A stretch of DNA of 64,000 nucleotides from Filifactor alocis ATCC 35896 (GTDB taxonomy: Bacteria; Bacillota; Clostridia; Peptostreptococcales; Filifactoraceae). The notes beneath the pieces are model-generated. The model had not been told where the DNA came from. It did no database searches and saw only the letters and a list, made by a program, of their open reading frames with translations. The stretch spans positions 62,001-126,000 of the forward strand of contig NC_016630.1 in NCBI RefSeq assembly GCF_000163895.2, given 5' to 3'. Positions 17,632-26,785 of the stretch are shown in pieces (position 1 is the first letter of the stretch; each line of letters opens with the position of its first letter). The position numbers were made by a program, and so were the translations under genes.

Positions 17632-17790
17632 ATTATTTATCAAAAAGATAAGAAATGATATCATAAATCTGAGATTTTTGTTGAGGAATGGAATATAATA
17701 TAAGTGAATGTATGATAGGTTCTTGATAAAAAGAAAAACCGTTTGCAATGATTGGTTCGCTAACAAGTTTAGAGAAAGGACGATGAGAAG

Positions 17791-18312
17791 ATGAAGCGAA
17801 AAATTTATGATGATATAATCTATCTACTATTCTTTTGCGGATTGGTATTTGGCGGTGGAGTCAAATTGGTTTTGTATGGTTTGGGCTCTTTGTTCGGAAA
17901 TTTTGATATAGAACTTCAGAGTAGATTCTTTTTTCATGAAGGCTTTCTTGTTTTTCAACAAGATGCATTTTGGGTTGTGTATGCTCTGATATTGATTCCT
18001 TTGGTTATCATCAGAGTGTTTCAAAGTGCTTTTGAAGACAAGGTGGAATCTGTGAATCGGACAGTACCGTATGGAAAATTGTCTGACGGCTTAAGAACTG
18101 TAACATGGATCGTGAGCTGTTTTTTGGTGGACAGCATTCTCAAATTCTTTACTCCGTTCGTTGTATTTCTTGTGGCAAGAGATATGGATTCTATCAAAAG
18201 GCTATTGCTATTTGATGACGGACTGTTCAGTATCTATATCAAATTGTGGGCGATATTGTTACCGATAGTTCTATTTGTCATTCTTCCACGATACCGCAAA
18301 AGCTGTCAATGA
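17791..18312 (+). CDS. Hypothetical integral membrane protein
   Basis: A 173-residue protein with four hydrophobic segments (about residues 8-30, 57-77, 105-133 and 148-168). The loop between the second and third carries FEDKVESVNRTVPYGKLSDGLR. The overall plan is like small DUF2975-type membrane proteins, but I see no diagnostic motif. The SD AGAAAGGACG precedes the ATG. It is monocistronic, with a terminator at 18367. Confidence 0.68.
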   Translation: MKRKIYDDIIYLLFFCGLVFGGGVKLVLYGLGSLFGNFDIELQSRFFFHEGFLVFQQDAFWVVYALILIPLVIIRVFQSAFEDKVESVNRTVPYGKLSDGLRTVTWIVSCFLVDSILKFFTPFVVFLVARDMDSIKRLLLFDDGLFSIYIKLWAILLPIVLFVILPRYRKSCQ

Positions 18313-18366
18313 GTTGTTAAGACAAGAAACAGAGAGTGATGAGTTATCAATCAAGAGATAGAGAAT

Positions 18367-18418
18367 AAAAAAGTCCTGTAAGGGGAATGTTGGATTTCAC
18401 TTTGCAGGGCTTTTGTTG
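18367..18418 (+). terminator. Terminator after the 17791 gene
   Basis: AAAAAGTCCTGTAA pairs with TTGCAGGGCTTTT (one G-U pair), followed by TTTTG. The remaining bases to 18663 hold no recognisable gene. Confidence 0.75.
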
Positions 18419-18663
18419 GTAGTGTGTTTTTGTTGTGAGGGAAGTGTGTGCAATAGTTTTCTTACTTATCAAGTTCAATCGGATTCTTGTAGTATGCCAC
18501 ATTCATCTGAAAAAGGCGTTCTACAGTTATTTCAACATAGTGTTAATCTTTTTCCAAAGATATCAATGCATCAAATTCACCGGTAGAAAAAATGTGTTAA
18601 GAATGGTATCATAGTGGAAAATACACAAAGAGTTAAGTTGTGATAGAAGGAGATACCCAAAAT

Positions 18664-19344
18664 ATGAAAAATTTTGAAGAGATGTCACCAAAAGAAATTA
18701 TCACCTGTGCAATGATAGAGATTGCTGAATGTATGAAACATGACGGTTTTTGTTACAACAAAAATAAATTGGAAATTCGCAAAGAGTTTGATTTTATGGT
18801 TTCTATTTCTCCTCAAATGAATCGTAACAATCGAACCGGTATTGCTACACAAGCTTTATTACAATGCTCTATTTTTGATAAGGAAGGCAAAGAATGTTTT
18901 TGGAGTAAAGGATTGGCTGTTTCAAATAAGAAACAAGATTCTTTCTGTTGGTTTGATTTTTATGGAATAGAGTCATATGAGCAATCAGTAAAGGAAATAA
19001 AAGAGATAATATCACAACATTTTTTACCTTTTATACGACGAATGGAGGATAATCCGATGGCGGTTGTACAAGAGGTTGCCGAGAAAGGTTTTTGTGTGTT
19101 TTCAGATGAACCTGTATACGATGCCAGATTTGTAGTTCCAACTGCCTTTTTGTTGAGATACGGAACTCATGAACAATTAACTCTGTCATTTCAAAACTAT
19201 ATAGACAGACATCAATTACCTTATGTTAAGACAAATATGCAAAAAGCAGTTGCTTTACTGAAAGAGAACAAAGAGGTAAAGAATAATGGTGAAAAATATT
19301 ATGCAGAATTTGTTGTTAAACATGATATAGAATTGAAATTCTAA
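18664..19344 (+). CDS. Hypothetical protein, 226 aa
   Basis: A GTG at 18640 would open the frame earlier, but the SD AGAAGGAGA at 18645-18653 lies inside that extension, so the ATG at 18664 is the likely start. The N-terminal half (HDGFCYNKNKLEIRKEF, then VSISPQMNRNNRTGI) loosely resembles DUF4304-type proteins of unknown function. The C-terminal third is helical and charged. There is no signal peptide or membrane segment. It is isolated between pyrG and a membrane protein gene. Confidence 0.65.
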   Translation: MKNFEEMSPKEIITCAMIEIAECMKHDGFCYNKNKLEIRKEFDFMVSISPQMNRNNRTGIATQALLQCSIFDKEGKECFWSKGLAVSNKKQDSFCWFDFYGIESYEQSVKEIKEIISQHFLPFIRRMEDNPMAVVQEVAEKGFCVFSDEPVYDARFVVPTAFLLRYGTHEQLTLSFQNYIDRHQLPYVKTNMQKAVALLKENKEVKNNGEKYYAEFVVKHDIELKF

Positions 19345-19578
19345 ATTTGGAGATGTTATGCTGAGATATGATATGTTAAAAAACAAAAAGACACATTGGA
19401 GAAATGACAGATAAATGCTTGGGATGAGAACGTTTTTTATTGTTAAAAAATTATTTATTATTTTATTGCTTTATATTGAACAAACTGTAAAAATATGGTA
19501 GGATGAATACATCAGATAGTATCTTTATTATTAGGACAGTTTTGATATAAGATAATAGCAATGGAGAAAACCGAGCAG

Positions 19579-19686
19579 GCAACTGAATAGGGTGTTTCTA
19601 GACATAGAATCAATTACCCCAAAGGGGGTGTTGCAGTTTTGAAGGACAGATTGCCCCTGAAAAGGAGTAGCTGTCTTGTTTTTTGT
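19579..19686 (+). promoter_or_regulatory. pyrG leader with attenuator-like terminator
   Basis: AGGACAG (19643-19649) pairs with CTGTCTT (19671-19677) around an inner CCT-GAAA-AGG tetraloop stem, followed by GTTTTTTG, and ends only 13 nt before the pyrG start. Upstream alternatives include ACCCC-AAA-GGGGGT (19616-19629), GCAAC with GTTGC (19579-19583 and 19630-19634) and a GGGT/ACCC hairpin near 19590-19619. Transcriptional attenuation of pyrG in response to CTP is known in Firmicutes. The GGGC start seen in Bacillus is not obvious here. Confidence 0.5.
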
Positions 19687-19698
19687 TTGGAGGAGATT

Positions 19699-21300
19699 AT
19701 GGCAAAATATGTATTTGTAACAGGAGGGGTAGTGTCATCTCTTGGAAAAGGGATTACGGCAGCATCTCTGGGCAGATTGCTCAAAGCAAGAGGCTTGAAA
19801 GTATCTATCCAAAAATTTGATCCATATCTGAATTTTGATCCCGGTACGATGAGTCCGTATCAACATGGGGAAGTTTTCGTAACGGAAGATGGCGGAGAAA
19901 CGGATTTGGATTTAGGTCATTATGAAAGATTTATCGACGAAAATCTTTCTATCAATTCAAGCGTTACATCCGGGAAAATTTATTACAGTGTCATCAGTAA
20001 GGAGAGAAAAGGAGAATACTTGGGAGGAACAGTCCAAGTGATTCCGCATATTACCAATGAAATCAAGGAGAGAATTCAGCGAGTTGCAAAACATAACGAG
20101 CTGGATGTTGTCATTACCGAAATCGGTGGAACTGTAGGAGATATTGAATCTCAACCGTTCCTTGAGGCGATTCGTCAAATGAAGTATGAAGTTGGGGAAG
20201 AAAATGTTTGCTATATTCATGTGACACTTGTTCCGTACTTAAGACGAGCAGGCGAGCTCAAGACCAAACCGACGCAACACAGTGTCAAAGAACTCCGTTC
20301 TATCGGAATTCAACCTGATATTGTCGTTTGCAGGACAGAAGAAGAATTGACAGAAGATATGAAAGATAAGATTGCATTGTTCTGTAATTTGAAACCGAAT
20401 CATGTGGTTCAAAATATGGATGCAGAAACCTTATATTCCGTTCCGTTGATGTTACAAAAAGAAAAATTGGATCGTTTGGTGATTGACCGTCTCGGACTGG
20501 ATGCCAAAGAGGCTGATTTGACCGAATGGATTGCTATGGTGGAGAGAGAAAAGAGTTTGACCGAAGAGTGTACCATTGCATTGGTGGGAAAATATGTCGA
20601 GCTGAAGGATGCCTATCTTTCGGTAGTGGAGGCACTCTACCACGCAGGATTGGCAAACGGAATTAAGGTAAATGTGGATTGGATTAACGCAGAAGAAATC
20701 GAATCTTATACAGACCGACAAATTCAAGAACTGTTTCAGAAGACAGACGGAATCTTGGTTCCGGGAGGATTTGGAGATCGAGGAATCGAAGGAAAGATTT
20801 TGGCAGCAAAATATGCAAGAGAAAACAATATCCCTTATTTCGGAATTTGTTTGGGAATGCAGTTGGCAGTGATTGAATTTGCAAGACATGTTGGCGGAAT
20901 TGAAGATGCGCATAGTGCAGAACTCAGTATAACAACAAATCCGGTTATCAATTTGATGCCGGAGCAGGAAGATATTGAAGAAAAAGGCGGCACCATGCGT
21001 TTAGGGGTGTATCCTTGCAAGGTGTTGGAAGGTACCAAAGCGATGGAGGCTTATGGAAGCAATTTGATTTATGAGCGTCACAGACATCGCTATGAATTCA
21101 ATAATATTTACAGACAGCAATTAGAAAACAAAGGGCTTGTGATTTCAGGGGTGTCGCCTGATGACCGCCTGGTAGAAATTGTAGAAATTCCGACTCACAA
21201 ATGGTATGTTGCTTGTCAATTCCATCCGGAATTTAAATCAAGACCGACAAAATCACATCCGTTGTTCCATGATTTTATTCAAGCGACAATGGATAAGTAA
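19699..21300 (+). CDS. pyrG: CTP synthase
   Basis: A 533-residue enzyme that aminates UTP to CTP with glutamine and ATP. The frame is open from 19639, but the SD TTTGGAGGAG directly precedes the ATG at 19699, which also starts the family N-terminus [18 protein letters not shown]. The synthase domain includes [23 protein letters not shown] and [12 protein letters not shown]. The C-terminal class I glutaminase has GGFGDRG, the nucleophile Cys in FGICLGMQ and the His/Glu of FHPEF. Length is normal. It is probably monocistronic. Confidence 0.97.
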   Translation: MAKYVFVTGGVVSSLGKGITAASLGRLLKARGLKVSIQKFDPYLNFDPGTMSPYQHGEVFVTEDGGETDLDLGHYERFIDENLSINSSVTSGKIYYSVISKERKGEYLGGTVQVIPHITNEIKERIQRVAKHNELDVVITEIGGTVGDIESQPFLEAIRQMKYEVGEENVCYIHVTLVPYLRRAGELKTKPTQHSVKELRSIGIQPDIVVCRTEEELTEDMKDKIALFCNLKPNHVVQNMDAETLYSVPLMLQKEKLDRLVIDRLGLDAKEADLTEWIAMVEREKSLTEECTIALVGKYVELKDAYLSVVEALYHAGLANGIKVNVDWINAEEIESYTDRQIQELFQKTDGILVPGGFGDRGIEGKILAAKYARENNIPYFGICLGMQLAVIEFARHVGGIEDAHSAELSITTNPVINLMPEQEDIEEKGGTMRLGVYPCKVLEGTKAMEAYGSNLIYERHRHRYEFNNIYRQQLENKGLVISGVSPDDRLVEIVEIPTHKWYVACQFHPEFKSRPTKSHPLFHDFIQATMDK

Positions 21301-21354
21301 CGGAATGATATTATTCTGAAATAGTAACAAAGGTAGTATTTTTGAGAGATAACA

Positions 21355-21433
21355 GACAGCCTTAGCGAAAAATGGGGGCATTTTGTGATAAGGCTGCACT
21401 TCGAGAGAATGGGGCGTTTTCTTAGGTGCTGTC
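21355..21433 (+). promoter_or_regulatory. Paired G-loop hairpins in the hydrogenase leader
   Basis: Two adjacent hairpins share the same plan. Hairpin A: CAGCCTTA/TAAGGCTG (21357-21364 with 21389-21396) enclosing AAAATG-GGGG-CATTTT (21369-21384). Hairpin B: GCAC/GTGC (21395-21398 with 21426-21429) enclosing GAGAATG-GGG-CGTTTTC (21405-21421). GACAGC (21355-21360) can also close the whole unit with GCTGTC (21428-21433), in competition with hairpin A. No T-run follows. It lies 60 nt before the hydrogenase start and matches no element I know. Confidence 0.45.
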
Positions 21434-21492
21434 AAGGTTTCTCAAGATGATAATATACAAAATAAGTAGTAATTTTATGGGAGGTTTTTTGT

Positions 21493-22989
21493 ATGAATCA
21501 ATTGTATACGGATATTATACAAATTAGACAGAATGTATTTGCAGAAATCACAAGAATTGCGTATTCAGATGAAGATTTAATTGAAGCATTAGAGAATGCA
21601 CCGATGAAAATTTTGCCGGGAGAAGTATCTGAACGACGTCAAAGTATTTTTAAGGAAAGAGCAATTGTTGGGGAAAGATTGCGTCTTACTTTGGGATTAC
21701 CGGTTAGAAAAGCATCTGAATTCAGAAGACTTTCAGAAGGTATTAAAGCAATTGACGAAACAGAACGCGTGTATGAAGCACCGCTTGTAAATGTAATTCC
21801 GTTTGCTTGTAATGCTTGTCCTACAAAAGCTTTGGAAGTAACTTCCACTTGTAGACAGTGTATGGCGCATCCATGTATTCAAGTTTGTCCGGTCGGAGCA
21901 ATTACAATGGGCGAAACACAAACTCACATCGATAAAGAAAAATGTATCAAATGCGGAAAATGTAAAGAAGCTTGTCCGTACAATGCAATTATACAATATG
22001 ACAGACCTTGTGCAGAGGCATGTGGTGTGAATGCAATCGGCAGTGATGAATACGGAAGAGCATTGATTGATCACGATAAATGCGTATCTTGCGGTCAATG
22101 TATGGCACACTGTCCATTTGGAGCAATTGCAGACAAGGCACAAATCTATCAATTGGTAAAATCTATCCGAAATAAAAAACAAAAACATATCGCAATTGTT
22201 GCACCGGCGTTCGTTAGCCAATTCGGAGATAAAATTACACCTGCACAAGTATTTGAAGGAATCAAAATGTTGGGATTCGATGATGTTGTAGAAGTTGGTT
22301 TGGGAGCAGATATTGCAACAATCAACGAAGCAAAAGAATTCTTACATGTTGTACCGAATGAACTGCCATACTTGGCAACAAGCTGTTGTCCTGCTTGGGT
22401 ATCTATGGTAAACAAAATGTTCCCGGAAGTAGTGCCGCAAGTATCTGATGCATTGTCTCCAATGAAATTTACGGTACAACATATCAGAAAAACAGATCCG
22501 GATGTAAAAATCATATTCGTAGGACCTTGTGTTGCCAAAAAATTGGAAGCACTCGGAGAAGAAATGAAATCTTATGTGGATTTTGTTATCACATTTGAAG
22601 AGTTGATGGGAATGTTTGTTGGAAAAGGTATTGATTTGGCTGCTATCGAAACAGACAATGTAATCAATGACTCATCTGCAATCGGAAGAGGTTTTGCACA
22701 AGCCGGAGGAGTTGCCGGAGCGGTGCAAGCATATATCAAAGAAATCGAACCGGAAAGAGAATTGATGTTAGAAGCGGCAGACGGATTGCATGATTGTGTG
22801 AAATTGGCACGTCTTGCAAAAGCAGGAAAGAAAAACGGATATTTAATTGAAGGAATGGGATGTCCGGGTGGATGTATCGCAGGTGCAGGAACATTAGCTC
22901 CATACAACAAAGCACAAAAAGCATTGAACAACTTTATGAAAGCTGCAGAATATCAATCACCTACTCAAAATCCATTGCTTGATAAATAA
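21493..22989 (+). CDS. Monomeric [FeFe] hydrogenase (group B-like)
   Basis: A 498-residue enzyme that interconverts protons and H2, probably with ferredoxin. Residues about 105-215 hold Cys-rich ferredoxin-type 4Fe-4S motifs (CRQCMAHPCIQVCP, CIKCGKCKEACP, CVSCGQCMAHCP). The H-domain has L1 TSCCPAW (296-302), L2 GPCVAKK (344-350) and L3 EGMGCPGGC (453-461), giving the expected four cluster-binding Cys (299, 346, 457, 461) and the proton-relay Cys298. L2 reads GPC where typical HydA1 enzymes read MPC, and L1 has PAW for PGW. These features fit the less studied group B. No partner subunits are adjacent. The maturases lie about 6 kb away on the other strand. Confidence 0.93.
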   Translation: MNQLYTDIIQIRQNVFAEITRIAYSDEDLIEALENAPMKILPGEVSERRQSIFKERAIVGERLRLTLGLPVRKASEFRRLSEGIKAIDETERVYEAPLVNVIPFACNACPTKALEVTSTCRQCMAHPCIQVCPVGAITMGETQTHIDKEKCIKCGKCKEACPYNAIIQYDRPCAEACGVNAIGSDEYGRALIDHDKCVSCGQCMAHCPFGAIADKAQIYQLVKSIRNKKQKHIAIVAPAFVSQFGDKITPAQVFEGIKMLGFDDVVEVGLGADIATINEAKEFLHVVPNELPYLATSCCPAWVSMVNKMFPEVVPQVSDALSPMKFTVQHIRKTDPDVKIIFVGPCVAKKLEALGEEMKSYVDFVITFEELMGMFVGKGIDLAAIETDNVINDSSAIGRGFAQAGGVAGAVQAYIKEIEPERELMLEAADGLHDCVKLARLAKAGKKNGYLIEGMGCPGGCIAGAGTLAPYNKAQKALNNFMKAAEYQSPTQNPLLDK

Positions 22990-22994
22990 GCATC

Positions 22995-23020
22995 CTATTT
23001 TGAACATGATATCAAAATAG
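22995..23020. repeat. Short palindrome after the hydrogenase gene
   Basis: CTATTTTGA (22995-23003) and TCAAAATAG (23012-23020) form a 9-bp hairpin with an 8-nt loop and no T-run. It may protect the mRNA 3' end. Confidence 0.45.
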
Positions 23021-23034
23021 AATAGCATGACAGA

Positions 23035-23071
23035 AGATGAAATCATAAAAACTGTGGTTTCATCTTTTTTT
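23035..23071 (+). terminator. Terminator of the hydrogenase gene
   Basis: AGATGAAATC pairs with GGTTTCATCT (one G-U), followed by TTTTTTTG. The hydrogenase is thus probably a single-gene unit. Confidence 0.85.
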
Positions 23072-23149
23072 GTTCAAAAAAGATAGGTGATTTGAGAATT
23101 TTGGTATAAAATGGAAAATATAGAGAAACAGAGAAAGGAAGGTACCGAA

Positions 23150-23800
23150 ATGAAAAAAGCATATATCTTTGATTTAGACGGAACCTTAGTGGATTCGATT
23201 CCCACCATTTCGCATTTTGCAAACCAAGCATTGATACAGTACGGATGTAAGCCGGTGGAAGAAGATTTATATAAACTGTTTTTGGGAGAAGGTTCGGTTA
23301 AATTAGTACACCGTTTGTTGGACTCACAGGGAAAAGATATAGAAGAAAATTTTGAAAAAGTACACACCATGTATAACAAAACATATGATGAAGATTATCT
23401 CTATCTATGCAAACCGTATGAAGGAATTACAGAACTGATAGACGAATTGAAAAGACGGAAGTATATCATTGCCGTGCTATCCAACAAACCGCACAGTACC
23501 ACTGTAAAAATTATTGAGGCATTGTTTGGCAAAGGAACATTTACCAAAATTTATGGGCAGAGAGAAGGAATTCCGTTGAAACCGGATGCACAAGCCTTAC
23601 ATTCGATATTGGATGAGTTGGAGTTATCGAAAGAAGAATGTGTCTATATCGGCGACACGAAGACGGATATGTTGACAGGAAAAAATGCAAATGTATTTAC
23701 TGTCGGAGTATTGTGGGGATTTCGAGATCGAGACGAATTGGAACAATATCAGGCGGATGTCATCATTTCATCACCGGAAGAGCTGTTGACAATAGAGTAG
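23150..23800 (+). CDS. HAD-family phosphatase (phosphoglycolate phosphatase-like)
   Basis: A 216-residue haloacid dehalogenase hydrolase. The SD GAAAGGAAGG fixes the ATG at 23150 rather than the earlier in-frame ATG at 23111. Motif I is DLDGTLVDS (nucleophile Asp near residue 8), motif II SNKP, motif III the Lys of PLKPD and motif IV GDTKTDM. A helical cap lies between motifs I and II, as in Gph/PpaX-type enzymes. Phosphoglycolate or pyrophosphate are plausible substrates, but the sequence does not decide. The TRIC-family gene follows 64 nt later. Confidence 0.88.
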   Translation: MKKAYIFDLDGTLVDSIPTISHFANQALIQYGCKPVEEDLYKLFLGEGSVKLVHRLLDSQGKDIEENFEKVHTMYNKTYDEDYLYLCKPYEGITELIDELKRRKYIIAVLSNKPHSTTVKIIEALFGKGTFTKIYGQREGIPLKPDAQALHSILDELELSKEECVYIGDTKTDMLTGKNANVFTVGVLWGFRDRDELEQYQADVIISSPEELLTIE

Positions 23801-23864
23801 ACAAATTTTTGGTCATATCAATACAACAAATCGAAGGAATGATATCAGAAAGGAACATCAAACA

Positions 23865-24536
23865 ATGTTTTTATTTGTATTAGAAATTATGGGAAGTATT
23901 GCATTTGCCATTTCGGGTGCAATGGTAGCAATCAAAAAAGAATTTGACCTGCTTGGAGTCATTGTACTGGGGATTACCACCTCTATCGGAGGAGGTATTA
24001 TTCGTGATGTGATTTTGGGAATTACGCCACCCAAAACATTTCAAAATTCAATTTATGCAAAAGTTTCTATCGTATCTTCCGTCATCGTATTCCTTTTTGT
24101 ATATATCAATCGAAGTAATATGATGAAACGGGAAATTAAAGTGCTGTATGAAAAACTACTTTTGATATCCGATACAATAGGATTGGGAGTATTTACAGTG
24201 GTTGGAATTAACATCGCATACAGTCAGTTGGAAGAGCCGAATACATTCCTATTCATTTTTGTAGGAGTTCTGACCGGAGTAGGAGGGGGACTGTGCAGAG
24301 ATATGATGGCGGGAAACAAGCCGTATATCTTTGTGAAACATATCTACGCCAGTGCATCTATCGCCGGTGCGCTTACGACGGTATATCTTTGGGAAGTCAC
24401 CAATAAAAATATTGCGATGATGTGTGGAATAGCAGTTGTTTCCATCATACGATTTCTTGCAGCACATTTTGAGTGGAATCTACCTAAGATAAAGAGAACA
24501 GAAGAGAACAATAATAGAATGATGATTCAGAAGTGA
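23865..24536 (+). CDS. TRIC/UPF0126-family membrane channel
   Basis: A 223-residue membrane protein with about seven hydrophobic segments in two repeats of the UPF0126 (YadS) fold. Each repeat carries the glycine-rich kinked helix: TTSIGGGIIRDVILG near residue 44 and LTGVGGGLCRDMMAG near 136. Bacterial members of this family are trimeric cation (K+) channels. The start ATG follows the SD AGAAAGGAAC. It may be co-transcribed with the HAD gene, but no functional link is clear. Confidence 0.9.
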   Translation: MFLFVLEIMGSIAFAISGAMVAIKKEFDLLGVIVLGITTSIGGGIIRDVILGITPPKTFQNSIYAKVSIVSSVIVFLFVYINRSNMMKREIKVLYEKLLLISDTIGLGVFTVVGINIAYSQLEEPNTFLFIFVGVLTGVGGGLCRDMMAGNKPYIFVKHIYASASIAGALTTVYLWEVTNKNIAMMCGIAVVSIIRFLAAHFEWNLPKIKRTEENNNRMMIQK

Positions 24537-24677
24537 AAAAACTAACTTCTAAAAAAAGGCATTCAAAATTAAGTATTCAAGTTGGTATTGCTTTGGTATA
24601 TTTTAAAATAGTGTTTATACTAATATTCCTTAGGATTATGGAACAATTAAGATAAAAATACTGATGAAAGGTAGAAA

Positions 24678-24812
24678 ATGCATAAAATTATAAAAAAAGA
24701 CACAGAAGAAATAAAAGAAATAAAAAATAATGCTTGTAATTCCAATGTATTAGAAAGTTTTTATCAACACTTTTTGTCCTATAGGCCTTTGTTACCGAAA
24801 AATAGGCGCTGA
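24678..24812 (+). CDS. Possible small ORF, 44 aa
   Basis: An ATG at 24678 with a weak SD (GAAAGG) opens a 44-codon frame rich in K, E and N, ending TGA at 24812. The final part overlaps the approach to the convergent terminator. It may be a decayed gene; no homolog is recognised. The rest of 24537-24821 shows nothing else. Confidence 0.22.
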   Translation: MHKIIKKDTEEIKEIKNNACNSNVLESFYQHFLSYRPLLPKNRR

Positions 24813-24821
24813 TGTTCTGAA

Positions 24822-24857
24822 ACAAAAAACAAGAGATGGTCTTATAAAACCATCTCT
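24822..24857 (-). terminator. Terminator of the APC permease gene
   Basis: AGAGATGGT and ACCATCTCT (24832-24840 with 24849-24857) form a perfect stem. On the minus strand TTGTTTTTTG follows, and on the plus strand there is an A-run, so it mainly serves the minus-strand gene. Confidence 0.8.
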
Positions 24858-24891
24858 AAAAAAACGTTCCCGATTTTCATTAAACTTAGAA

Positions 24892-26253
24892 TTATTTGCT
24901 ATTTATAGGTGTATTTTCTGGATTAATGATAAACGGCTTCCACACATCAGGCTCTGACTTCTGTTTATATCTTGCATATAGCCAAAATCCTATGCCTATG
25001 ACAGCATATCCCAATAATGTAAGCCAAGCTCCTACCTCCATAGCCATTACAGAAGCAATCAAAATCCAAATGCAAAACAAAACTCCGACAGTAGCAACAA
25101 TATTCGCATGCTTAACGTAAAATGGTCTTTCCCAGTTAGGTTGTTTTTTTCTCAACTTCAAAAAGCTCAACACAACCATCAAGTAAACCAATCCTGCTGC
25201 AATTCCATATATTGTATAAATATAATTTACCCAAGTTTCTGGTGCAAAAACGGTGAAATAAACCGATGTTACACCTACAAGAATATTCGCTATATGGGGC
25301 TGACCATTTTTATTTATCTTTGCAAATACAATGGGAAACTGTCTTTGCTTCGCAGCTCCATATAATGTACGTGAAGCCGAAAGCCAAAAACCTGACAAGG
25401 TAGTTAAGCAAGTTCCTGTTCCCATAACCACGAGGACTACTCCTAACCAGTGTTTTCCTATGATATCTGCAACCCTTGGATCTACAACATCAGTTTCAGC
25501 TACCCATTGCTGACTAACAATCCCTCCTACTCCAATTACCGCAAGACAATAGATCAAAACTGTCAGAAACAAAGAACCAATAAAAGCTACTACAAGCCTT
25601 TTTCTTGGAAAATTCGTTTCTTCCGATAATTGGGGAATCAAATCAAATCCTACAAACTTCATGACCAAAAGCCCTACCGCAGCACTATATCCACTGAAAC
25701 CTTTTGGAAATATAGGTTTCAGTGTATTTATGCTCCATTGCTCACTCCCGATGAATGTTATTGAAGCTAAAATAGAAATGACCAGTGTGGACCAAAATAA
25801 TACATTTTGAATTCTTGCTAAAAACTTGATTTCAAAATTCGTCAAGATAAACCAAACTAAAAGAATCACTGCCGCAATAATTTTAACCTGCAAAAATGTT
25901 ACCGGAAACAAGTATCCCAACATACTCGCTATCCCATAAGATACAGTAGGCATTGCCATAATGTACAAAAGCATTACACACCAAAAACACAGCCAACCCG
26001 AATTCCATCCGAAGGAATTCGATATCCAAATATTAGCTCCTCCGGCATAAGGCAACATACCTGTCAACTCAGCATAAATCAAACACAAGGATAAAACAAG
26101 TATGGCACAAGTAATCAAAGCTACCGAAGAACCTACACCGCTCAGTTCAAACCATAATTTAATCTCTACCATCCATGCTGCGATCATTCCTCCCGCAGCC
26201 ATTGCAATAACCTGAAATAGTCCTAATTCTTTCTTGAATTTATTTTCGCTCAT
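24892..26253 (-). CDS. APC-family amino acid permease
   Basis: A 453-residue permease with 12 predicted membrane helices. The family features are the first-helix unwound Gly motif (AMAAGGMIAAWM, residues about 17-28), AELTGMLPYAGGANIWISNSFG around 62-83 and the later ASRTLYGAAKQRQFP. It should import an amino acid or related amine with protons or by exchange. The SD AGGAGAAT supports the start. It lies downstream of an isochorismatase-family hydrolase in the same orientation, 532 nt apart, so uptake plus hydrolysis of a nitrogen compound is a reasonable guess only. Confidence 0.9.
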   Translation of the reverse strand: MSENKFKKELGLFQVIAMAAGGMIAAWMVEIKLWFELSGVGSSVALITCAILVLSLCLIYAELTGMLPYAGGANIWISNSFGWNSGWLCFWCVMLLYIMAMPTVSYGIASMLGYLFPVTFLQVKIIAAVILLVWFILTNFEIKFLARIQNVLFWSTLVISILASITFIGSEQWSINTLKPIFPKGFSGYSAAVGLLVMKFVGFDLIPQLSEETNFPRKRLVVAFIGSLFLTVLIYCLAVIGVGGIVSQQWVAETDVVDPRVADIIGKHWLGVVLVVMGTGTCLTTLSGFWLSASRTLYGAAKQRQFPIVFAKINKNGQPHIANILVGVTSVYFTVFAPETWVNYIYTIYGIAAGLVYLMVVLSFLKLRKKQPNWERPFYVKHANIVATVGVLFCIWILIASVMAMEVGAWLTLLGYAVIGIGFWLYARYKQKSEPDVWKPFIINPENTPINSK

Positions 26254-26785
26254 GACATTCTCCTATTCCTAATTTAGACAAATTAAGTTTTTTTGTTTAA
26301 GTTTATCAAATCAAAACCCTTTGATTGTACCAATCAAATTTATTTTCGATTTGACTTTTCCAAAAACTTTCTTATCCACACCAAAGAGCAGCTTTTAAAT
26401 TCAACCTCAAACTTCGCATATAATAAAGTGAAAAAAAGCTTAAAATATCAATCAAAATCAAAAATAAAACAGCATGAAACCGTCCTATTTGGTATCATTG
26501 AATTACAAGAAAAACAACACACAGAGAAGGATTATGCTATAAACAATGACATAACACAAACTATCCAAAAATGGAACGGGATTTCCCAATAGGTACAACC
26601 ATTTTTTTAACGCTTTTCCATTTTCTCAGCCTTAAGAACATCCAATGTCTACAAGAAAGGAAGAAACCCTGTTCTATTGGTGCTACTATTCTAATTATGA
26701 GACATCCTTCTAACCTTGATGTTCCATCTGGAAAAGAAATAACAGTAATTACGTATAACCCTTCAAGTTCAAATAAACTACTTTC
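26254..26785. other. 532-nt gap, possible decayed minus-strand coding
   Basis: No gene with a start and SD is seen. On the minus strand a frame of about 70 codons stays open (about 26780 to 26561) and reads like protein (FPDGTSRLEG, IRIVAPIEQG) but has no start. It may be the tail of a lost gene between the hydrolase and the permease. Plus-strand frames here look like chance. Confidence 0.3.
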
